From assembly GCA_021106915.1 (NCBI GenBank), contig JAIOTH010000156.1, positions 1 through 15,572 of the forward strand: a DNA stretch of 15,572 nt, in the 5' to 3' direction. Shown here piece by piece: positions 1 to 4,412 of the stretch. Positions within the stretch are counted from its first letter, which is position 1, and every line of letters begins with the position of its first letter. The notes beneath the pieces are model-generated. The model saw nothing but the letters and a program-made list of their open reading frames with translations, searched no databases and was not told the DNA's origin. This DNA is from a bacterium (GTDB lineage Bacteria; Patescibacteriota; Patescibacteriia; UBA1558; S5-K13). A program made the translations under genes and the position numbers.

Positions 1-116
1 CCATTTGGATCGCTAAGGGTTATAATAGTATTATTATAAGTAGCACTAATAAAAGCTTTACCATTTTTAACGATGATTTTTTTCTTTTTTTTCTTTTTAA
101 CTAGTTTTTTAGGCAT
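1..116 (-). CDS. rpsK: 30S ribosomal protein S11, N-terminal part (runs off the left edge)
   Basis: Only the first 38 codons are in the window. The start is the ATG at 116, and translation begins with a Lys-rich stretch (MPKKLVKKKK...). It then reads KAFISATYNNTIITLSDPNG, which matches the conserved S11 motif that begins the RNA-binding fold (family form: ATFNNTIVTITD.xG). S11 sits on the platform of the 30S subunit and helps form the mRNA exit region. The gene follows rpsM by 14 bases, the usual S13-S11 order, so it is almost certainly co-transcribed from the infA promoter. The A/T-only stretch before the ATG has no Shine-Dalgarno motif. The poly-Lys N-terminus is encoded by an A-rich run. 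Confidence 0.95.
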   Translation of the reverse strand, partial: MPKKLVKKKKKKKIIVKNGKAFISATYNNTIITLSDPN

Positions 117-130
117 ATTTTAAATTCTTA

Positions 131-520
131 TTAAGTTTTTTGAGCAATTGGTTTTTTGCCAGAAACAGCAAATCCCTTTTTATTTCCTCGTACTGTACGG
201 GAATTAGTTTTAGTTCTTTGACCACGAACTGGTAAGTGTTTGGCATGTCGAAGACCACAATAAGACTTAATATCTTTTAACCTTTTAATATTAGAAAGAA
301 ATTCTCTTTTTAATTCACCTTCTACCTTATAATTTTTTTCAATAATACTTCTTAATTTATTTATTTCTTCTTCAGATAAATCTTTTACTTTAGTATCAGG
401 GTTTATCTTAGTACTATCTAATATTTTTTCAGAAATGTTTTTTCCTATTCCATAAATATAAGTAAGAGCTATTTCAACTCTTTTTTCTTTGGGTATGTTT
501 ATTCCAGAAATTCTAGCCAT
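131..520 (-). CDS. rpsM: 30S ribosomal protein S13
   Basis: 129 codons, close to the usual S13 length of 115-130. It begins MARISGINIP and carries the helix-hairpin-helix segment YIYGIGKNIS (residues 21-30). The C-terminal signature RHAKHLPVRGQRTKTNSRT (91-109) is the rRNA-binding tail. S13 lies in the 30S head, contacts 5S/23S rRNA bridges and the P-site tRNA, and is essential. The gene lies between rpmJ and rpsK in the conserved order infA-rpmJ-rpsM-rpsK. The 85-base gap to rpmJ contains a 4x AGCTTAT tandem repeat just before the start codon where a Shine-Dalgarno would be expected, and none is present. Confidence 0.97.
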   Translation of the reverse strand: MARISGINIPKEKRVEIALTYIYGIGKNISEKILDSTKINPDTKVKDLSEEEINKLRSIIEKNYKVEGELKREFLSNIKRLKDIKSYCGLRHAKHLPVRGQRTKTNSRTVRGNKKGFAVSGKKPIAQKT

Positions 521-528
521 ATTTTTTT

Positions 529-556
529 AGCTTATAGCTTATAGCTTATAGCTTAT
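529..556. repeat. Tandem repeat AGCTTAT x4 between rpmJ and rpsM
   Basis: Four perfect head-to-tail copies of the heptamer AGCTTAT (minus strand ATAAGCT), followed by TAGG. They end 8 bases upstream of the rpsM start. An identical 4-copy run followed by the same TAGG occurs in the next gap (725-752), so the array was copied or maintained as a unit. Its function is unknown. It replaces the region where a ribosome-binding site would normally sit. Confidence 0.9.
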
Positions 557-605
557 TAGGTTGATTGATTAGATATTGAATATTTACAATTAAAAATTTA
601 ATTAT

Positions 606-719
606 TTATCCTTGTCTTTGTTTGTGCTTTGGATTTTTACAAATACAAACTAAGCGACCCTTGCGACGGATAACTTTACAATCTCGACAAATTTTTTTTA
701 CTGATGCTCGTACCTTCAT
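606..719 (-). CDS. rpmJ: 50S ribosomal protein L36 (zinc-ribbon type)
   Basis: A 37-residue protein read from the ATG at 719 to the TAA at 606-608. It starts MKVRASVKKICRDCK and ends PKHKQRQG, both canonical for L36. Zinc ligands of the C+ form are present: Cys11, Cys14, Cys27 and His32, with one extra Cys25. L36 is a small 50S protein that binds near the peptidyl-transferase side of 23S rRNA. Its place between infA and rpsM is the standard arrangement. The sequence just upstream of the ATG is the last part of a heptamer tandem repeat, with no Shine-Dalgarno. The length is one residue shorter than the 38-residue E. coli protein, within the normal range. Confidence 0.96.
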   Translation of the reverse strand: MKVRASVKKICRDCKVIRRKGRLVCICKNPKHKQRQG

Positions 720-724
720 AAATT

Positions 725-752
725 AGCTTATAGCTTATAGCTTATAGCTTAT
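725..752. repeat. Tandem repeat AGCTTAT x4 between infA and rpmJ
   Basis: Four perfect copies of AGCTTAT followed by TAGG, identical to the array at 529-556. The following bases (AGGAATTTTTCCT, 755-767) form a small palindrome. A looser run of AGCTAAT/AATAGCTAG continues to about 795. It lies immediately upstream of the rpmJ start. Confidence 0.9.
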
Positions 753-793
753 TAGGAATTTTTCCTATGAGCTAATGACTAATAGCTAGTTAA

Positions 794-1030
794 TTAATAT
801 CTATAAGTTATTCTACCGTGATTCATGTCATAAGGAGTCATTTCAATCTTTACTTTATCACCTGGTAATAACTTGATTTTAAACATTCTCATTTTGCCTT
901 TTAAATAGGCTAAAATTTCGTGACCATTATCAAGCTCTATCTTAAATTTAGCGCCAGGTAAAGCCTCTATAACTGTTCCATCAATTTCTAGGAAATTTTT
1001 GGTATTGTTTTTTTCTTTTTTTTCTTCCAT
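794..1030 (-). CDS. infA: Translation initiation factor IF-1
   Basis: 78 residues with a single S1-type OB fold. Recognisable IF-1 motifs in order are GTVIEALPGAKFKIEL (18-33), GHEILAYLKGKMRM (36-49), LLPGDKVKIE (54-63) and TPYDMNHGRITYRY (65-78). IF-1 binds the 30S A site and helps IF-2 and IF-3 select the initiator tRNA. Compared with the usual 72 residues there is a short charged N-terminal extension (MEEKKEKNN...). This is the first gene of the ribosomal operon that continues through rpmJ, rpsM and rpsK. A strong promoter lies about 100 bases upstream. The leader is nearly pure A/T and shows no Shine-Dalgarno. Confidence 0.96.
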   Translation of the reverse strand: MEEKKEKNNTKNFLEIDGTVIEALPGAKFKIELDNGHEILAYLKGKMRMFKIKLLPGDKVKIEMTPYDMNHGRITYRY

Positions 1031-1127
1031 TAAAAAATAATAAAATAAATAAAATTTATTCTACTTAAATATTAGATTTCTAATGTAATTTATTATCTAA
1101 GAAATCTATTTGATAAATTATAGAATA

Positions 1128-1155
1128 ATTATAGCTTTTTTAAATTTTTTGTCAA
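1128..1155 (-). promoter_or_regulatory. Sigma-70-type promoter of the infA-rpmJ-rpsM-rpsK operon
   Basis: On the minus strand there is a perfect -35 TTGACA (1150-1155), a 16-base spacer and a perfect -10 TATAAT (1128-1133). The -35 box straddles the outer edge of an inverted-repeat element (core 1155-1230): the element end AACAGGGT runs straight into TGACA. The expected leader before infA is about 90 bases of A/T-rich sequence. Confidence 0.8.
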
Positions 1156-1230
1156 CCCTGTTTGAATAAAATTTAATTATTATTAAATTTTAATCTTAAA
1201 TTTTTCAAAATTTAAATTATTCAACAGGGT
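1155..1230. repeat. Short inverted-repeat element 1 (ACCCTGTT...AACAGGGT)
   Basis: A 76-bp element bounded by ACCCTGTT (1155-1162) and AACAGGGT (1223-1230). The subterminal bases also pair (TTGAATAAAATTTAA against TTAAATTATTCAA). It is flanked on both sides by the dinucleotide CA (1153-1154 and 1231-1232), and the right CA is shared with the next element. The interior is A/T only and has no ORF. It looks like a non-coding MITE or palindromic repeat. Confidence 0.7.
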
Positions 1231-1232
1231 CA

Positions 1233-1382
1233 ACCCTGTTAAACAAAATTTAAGTGTAGTGTTATGAAATATAAAATATAATTACTAAAAAATAAATTAG
1301 TTAGTGATAATTTATTGTACATTTAAATTTTAATTTTATCCCCCACCTTGAGAAGGTGAGGGATAAAATTGTTTAACATGGT
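1233..1382. repeat. Short inverted-repeat element 2, similar to the copy at 14468-14606
   Basis: A 150-bp element bounded by ACCCTGTT (1233-1240) and an imperfect AACATGGT (1375-1382), flanked by CA on both sides. Its interior is closely similar, in opposite orientation, to the element at 14468-14606. Both share TGAAATATAAAATATAATTA and a terminal hairpin of the form ATTTTATCC...GGATAAAAT. In this copy the hairpin carries an extra nested stem (CACCTT GAG AAGGTG, about 1344-1358). No ORF is present. The 404 bases between infA and hicA hold only these two elements and the infA promoter. Confidence 0.75.
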
Positions 1383-1434
1383 CAAGAGATTAAGAGAAAG
1401 GAGGAGCTAGAGAGGTCAAAAAAAATATTGAAAA

Positions 1435-1665
1435 TTAAATTTCTTTTCTTAGTTTATCATATTCCTCAACTGACAGCTGAATATCATGAAGAATTTTTCT
1501 TAAAAGTCCGCGACTAATTTCTTTGTTGTGAATTGGAATAACCGTTATTCGTCCATTAGAATGTCGAAAAAAAACATGAAAGCCTTCAGCGTCACGTTTT
1601 ACAAAATTTAATTTTAAGAGAATTTTAACGAATTTTTGAGCTTTAATTGGGATAAGTCTAGGCAT
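1435..1665 (-). CDS. hicA: HicA-family mRNA interferase toxin
   Basis: 76 residues with the YcfA/HicA double-stranded-RNA-binding-like fold. It starts MPRLIPIKAQKFVKILLKLNF. The core GFHVFFRHSNGRITVIPIH (28-46) carries the candidate catalytic His30 and the family HxxGxxxxxP pattern, then KEISRGLLRKIL (48-59). HicA toxins cleave mRNA and tmRNA independently of ribosomes and are neutralised by HicB. The ATG at 1665 lies inside the end of the antitoxin gene (8-base overlap), so the pair is translationally coupled. The antitoxin-first order is the reverse of the classical E. coli hicAB but is common in short chromosomal pairs. Toxin activity is inferred. The length is typical for the family, and nothing looks broken. 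Confidence 0.85.
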   Translation of the reverse strand: MPRLIPIKAQKFVKILLKLNFVKRDAEGFHVFFRHSNGRITVIPIHNKEISRGLLRKILHDIQLSVEEYDKLRKEI

Positions 1666-1882
1666 AAGTTGCTTCTAAACTTTGAATACCTACAAATCTA
1701 GTTTTTTGAAAATTTTTGGATTTAACATTCATTAAACAAAGCTTTAAAACTTCTTGCAAGTTTTTTAACATTTTTGCTTGGGTTTTTCCTTGAGCATGAC
1801 AACTTGGTACACTTGGTATAGAACCAATAAATATACCATCTTCATCTTGTTCAATGTAAACTGTAAAATATGTATTTTTCAT
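1658..1882 (-). CDS. hicB: HicB-like antitoxin (partner domain only)
   Basis: 74 residues with the degenerate RNase H-like HicB domain: FTVYIEQDEDGIFIGSIPSVPSCHAQGKTQAKMLKNLQEVL, matching the family pattern of an acidic strand, P.lPGChtqG and an amphipathic helix. The conserved Cys28-His29 follows the SVPSC turn. It should bind and block the HicA encoded downstream. No C-terminal ribbon-helix-helix or HTH segment follows the helix, so this HicB probably has no DNA-binding domain of its own, or represses only weakly. The start chosen is the ATG at 1882, and its upstream sequence has no good Shine-Dalgarno. A palindrome over the likely -10 box lies about 120 bases upstream. Confidence 0.8.
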   Translation of the reverse strand: MKNTYFTVYIEQDEDGIFIGSIPSVPSCHAQGKTQAKMLKNLQEVLKLCLMNVKSKNFQKTRFVGIQSLEATYA

Positions 1883-1999
1883 CCCATTAAATATTAATTA
1901 TTATTTTTTGTTTACTTTATATAAAATTATTTTTTTGTTTAATTTGATTAATTTTTTCTTTATTGTTTGATTTAACGGGATAAATAATTTTAATTTGTT

Positions 2000-2017
2000 A
2001 TTATACTAAAATAGTAT
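2000..2017 (-). promoter_or_regulatory. Probable hicBA -10 box with an overlapping palindrome
   Basis: A minus-strand TATAAT (2000-2005) overlaps the inverted repeat ATACTA-AAA-TAGTAT (2003-2017). The -35 region is poor. A palindrome on the -10 is a usual place for an autoregulatory operator, but no regulator is shown. The rest of 1883-2086 is A/T-rich and has no further feature. Confidence 0.4.
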
Positions 2018-2086
2018 CAATTTTAGAAGAATAGAGCAAATTTGATAGGTTTTTTGGTTATTTTTTGATTTTATTATTAATATGTA

Positions 2087-3958
2087 TTATTCTAACACAG
2101 CCTTAATTCTCCTTACTCCTGAGGAGGCAGATTGTTCCTTTTTAATTTTAAAATGACCTAATTCTGAAGTATTGTTGACATGTGGTCCACCGCAAATTTC
2201 TTTAGAAAAGTCGCTAATACTATAAACTTTAACTTGATTACCATATTTATTAGAGAATAGACCAATGGCCCCTTCATTTTGGGCTTCAGTAAGTGATTTT
2301 TCATCACAAAGTATTTTTAATTTAGCTCCAATTTTTTGATTAACTAAGTCCTCTACTTTTTTAATTTCTTCTTCAGTCATTTTTTCAGGGTGAGAAAAAT
2401 CAAATCTTAGTCTTTCGGCATTTAAATTAGATCCTTTTTGTTGGACATGTTCGCCTAGTATTTGTCTTAAGGCTTGATGTAATAAATGAGTGGCAGTATG
2501 GTATTTAGTAACTATTTTTGAATGATCAGCTAAACCACCTTTAAATTTACCAGCAGAAGCAGTTCGAGATAAATTTTTATGCTTTTGAAACTCTTCATAA
2601 AACTCTTTTTCATCTATATATAAAAGATGTTTGGCTAACTCTTGATTAATCATTTCTAAGGGAAAACCATAAGTTGAATAGAGCTTAAAAGCATCTTTCG
2701 GTGTTATCGAATTTATTGCATATTGTGAAGGTTTTGGTTTTTTTTCTGGAGATAATCTTATAGCAACAGAATTATGAGCTTTATCCCTTCCTATTTTAAT
2801 AAGTTTTTCTAGTTCTTTTAGTCCTTTGTCTAAAGTTTTTTCAAATTGAGTCTCTTCTTTAATTAGATTATTTAAAACTACATCTTTATTTTTGGCTAAT
2901 TCTGGATAAACATCTTTCATCAAATTAATAACGATTTTAGCTATTTCAACTGTTAAATTTATATTTTGAGGAATATTCAATGATTTTCCTTGTCGGATGG
3001 CTACTCTTAATAATCGACGAACAACATATCCTTGATCTAAATTAGAAAGTACAATTCCTAAATTATCACCCATAATCATGACTGCACTACGAATATGATC
3101 AGCTACTATCCGAATTGATTTTAATTTTTCAGAATTAGGATTAGAAATATTAGCTAATTTTTTAATTTTGTCTACAATTGGAATAAATAAATCTGTTTCA
3201 TAGACATTATTTTTTCCGTTTAAAATAGCTGTAGCTCTTTCTAAACCAAAACCAGTATCAATTTGAGGTTTATCTAATTTTTTATAAGTTCCGTCAGTTT
3301 CTTTATAGTAAGACATAAAAACATCATTCCAAATTTCTACATATTTACCACAAGAACAACCTGGCTGACATTTTTCAGAACATTTACCTAGTCCAGTATC
3401 AATAAACATTTCTGTATCCGGTCCACAAATACCTGATTTACCGACTGGTCCCCAGAAATTTTCTTTTTTGTTTAAAGCAAAAATTCTTTCATTTTCTAAG
3501 GCTTCAATATTTTTTAATTTAAAACATTTTTGCCAATATTCAATTGAATCAGTGTCTTTAGGAATATTTGAATCTCCTTCAAAAACAGTAATATAAAGTT
3601 TGTTTGGGTCAATATTTAACCATTTTTCAAAAGTTATAAATTCCCAAGAATATTTAACTGCTTCTTCTTTGTTATATTGTCCCAAGGGCCAATTTCCTAG
3701 CATTTCAAAAAATGTTAAGTGAGTTGTATCGCCGACACAATCAATATCACCAGTTCGAATACATTTTTGACAGTTAGCAATAGCGGTGCCAGCGGGATGT
3801 TTTTCACCCATTAAAAAAGGAATTAAGGGTTGCATGCCCGCAGTATTAAATAAAGTAGTAGAATCATTTTCCGGAATCAAAGAAGCACTAGGCAAAATAG
3901 CATGCCCTTTACTTTTAAAAAAATCTAAATATTTTTGGCGTATTTCTTTGGAGGTCAT
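2087..3958 (-). CDS. alaS: Alanine-tRNA ligase, short form ending after the editing domain
   Basis: 623 residues; E. coli AlaS has 876. The class II catalytic core starts at residue 1, with motif 1 around LFNTAGMQPLIPFLMG (36-51) and motif 2 around RTGDIDCVGDTTHLTFFEMLGNW (68-90). A motif 3-like DTGFGLERATAIL is at 234-246. The tRNA-recognition helical domain follows. The editing domain has the zinc/active-site pair HTATH (487-491) and CGGPH (589-593). The protein ends at GVRRIKAVLE, so the C-terminal C-Ala/DHHA1 dimerisation domain is missing. Residues about 391-418 look like an insertion before the conserved DAFKLYSTYGFP. A Cys cluster (193-203: CSEKCQPGCSC) sits in the catalytic domain. 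Aminoacylation and Ser/Gly editing motifs are intact, so it should be active. The start is the ATG at 3958, with no Shine-Dalgarno, behind its own promoter. Confidence 0.95.
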   Translation of the reverse strand: MTSKEIRQKYLDFFKSKGHAILPSASLIPENDSTTLFNTAGMQPLIPFLMGEKHPAGTAIANCQKCIRTGDIDCVGDTTHLTFFEMLGNWPLGQYNKEEAVKYSWEFITFEKWLNIDPNKLYITVFEGDSNIPKDTDSIEYWQKCFKLKNIEALENERIFALNKKENFWGPVGKSGICGPDTEMFIDTGLGKCSEKCQPGCSCGKYVEIWNDVFMSYYKETDGTYKKLDKPQIDTGFGLERATAILNGKNNVYETDLFIPIVDKIKKLANISNPNSEKLKSIRIVADHIRSAVMIMGDNLGIVLSNLDQGYVVRRLLRVAIRQGKSLNIPQNINLTVEIAKIVINLMKDVYPELAKNKDVVLNNLIKEETQFEKTLDKGLKELEKLIKIGRDKAHNSVAIRLSPEKKPKPSQYAINSITPKDAFKLYSTYGFPLEMINQELAKHLLYIDEKEFYEEFQKHKNLSRTASAGKFKGGLADHSKIVTKYHTATHLLHQALRQILGEHVQQKGSNLNAERLRFDFSHPEKMTEEEIKKVEDLVNQKIGAKLKILCDEKSLTEAQNEGAIGLFSNKYGNQVKVYSISDFSKEICGGPHVNNTSELGHFKIKKEQSASSGVRRIKAVLE

Positions 3959-4002
3959 TGAGATAATGCTAGTATATTAGTATTTTTGTTATTTATGCTA
4001 GA

Positions 4003-4031
4003 ATTGTAGCGATTTTTAAATGGAAAGTCAA
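4003..4031 (-). promoter_or_regulatory. alaS promoter overlapping the upstream terminator
   Basis: -35 TTGACT (4026-4031), a 17-base spacer and -10 TACAAT (4003-4008) on the minus strand. The -35 lies in the U-tract end of the terminator of the preceding mini-operon (TTTTTTGACT). The expected alaS leader is only about 40 bases. Confidence 0.7.
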
Positions 4032-4067
4032 AAAACTCTTAACAAGATTGTCTCAGTCAAGAGTTTT
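4029..4067 (-). terminator. Rho-independent terminator of the tiny-ORF operon
   Basis: The minus strand has a 12-bp stem AAAACTCTTGAC / GTTAAGAGTTTT (one G-U pair; plus-strand arms 4032-4043 and 4056-4067) followed by TTTTTT. It lies about 20 bases after the stop codon of the second tiny ORF. Confidence 0.75.
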
Positions 4068-4086
4068 ATGATTAAAATTAATGAAT

Positions 4087-4173
4087 TTAGGCATTTAAAT
4101 TTTCATATAATGCCCAAAACGTAATTGCCATTACCATGCTGGTAATGAATAAAAAGATCAAAAAAATTTTCAT
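4087..4173 (-). CDS. Tiny single-helix membrane peptide (28 aa), second of a pair
   Basis: ATG at 4173, TAA at 4087-4089, 28 residues. A single hydrophobic helix fills residues 3-22 (KIFLIFLFITSMVMAITFWA), followed by the short polar tail LYENLNA. A perfect AGGAGG lies 5 bases before the ATG, much better than any housekeeping gene in this window. It starts 18 bases after the stop of another tiny hydrophobic ORF and is followed directly by a terminator, so the two form a bicistronic unit with its own promoter. I do not recognise the family. It could be a small subunit of a membrane complex, a type I toxin-like peptide or a membrane regulator. The FWALYEN end faintly recalls small oxidase subunits, but this is too short to rely on. 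Confidence 0.6.
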   Translation of the reverse strand: MKIFLIFLFITSMVMAITFWALYENLNA

Positions 4174-4191
4174 GATAACCTCCTATTTTTT

Positions 4192-4281
4192 TTATCTCCA
4201 AAGATCTTCTGTCACCCACACTAAGAACCATATTAATAAAGATATAATAATAGCTCCAGTAATTTTTAAAAATGTTCTCAT
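4192..4281 (-). CDS. Tiny single-helix membrane peptide (29 aa), first of a pair
   Basis: ATG at 4281, TAA at 4192-4194, 29 residues. After a basic N-terminus (MRTFLK) comes one membrane segment (ITGAIIISLLIWFLVWV, 7-23), then the amphipathic end TEDLWR. AGGAGG lies 4-5 bases upstream of the ATG. A promoter with a perfect TTGACA -35 lies upstream (4332-4337). The basic N-terminus suggests an inward N-terminus, and the tail with Trp and Arg would lie at the other face. No family is recognised. Translation is supported by the Shine-Dalgarno, promoter, terminator and partner ORF, not by homology. Confidence 0.6.
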   Translation of the reverse strand: MRTFLKITGAIIISLLIWFLVWVTEDLWR

Positions 4282-4308
4282 TTTTCCTCCTAATTTATTA
4301 TTATCATT

Positions 4309-4337
4309 ATTTTTAATCTTTTTAAGGATTTTGTCAA
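4309..4337 (-). promoter_or_regulatory. Promoter of the tiny-ORF operon
   Basis: Minus strand -35 TTGACA (4332-4337), a 17-base spacer and a weak -10 AAAAAT (4309-4314). It lies about 30 bases downstream of the terminator of the preceding beta-helix gene and about 28 bases upstream of the first tiny ORF. Confidence 0.5.
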
Positions 4338-4361
4338 TCAGTGTACGCTAGTTTAGAAAAT

Positions 4362-4396
4362 AAAAAACCCCTTACAAACGATTATAGTTTGCAAGG
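4362..4396 (-). terminator. Rho-independent terminator of the 701-aa beta-helix gene
   Basis: The minus strand has a 10-bp stem CCTTGCAAAC / GTTTGTAAGG (one G-U; plus-strand arms 4387-4396 and 4370-4379) with a 7-base loop, followed by GGTTTTTTA. It lies 16 bases after the stop codon at 4413. Confidence 0.85.
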
Positions 4397-4412
4397 AGCG
4401 GTTAAAATTAAT

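Noticed and set aside
529..752. CRISPR array
   Set aside because: The repeats are 7-base head-to-tail units without spacers.
1335..1372. Intrinsic terminator of hicBA at the large hairpin of element 2
   Set aside because: The hairpin is strong, but the following minus-strand bases (TAAAATTTAAAT) lack a T-run. The same hairpin occurs in the other element copy, so it belongs to the repeat.
4087..4173. Small cytochrome oxidase subunit (CcoS/CydS-like)
   Set aside because: Only a faint FWALYEN likeness is seen, and no oxidase genes are nearby.
4136..4351. Plus-strand 71-codon ORF over the tiny membrane peptides
   Set aside because: The minus strand has two Shine-Dalgarno sites, a promoter and a terminator that fit the tiny ORFs. 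The plus-strand frame has none of these.
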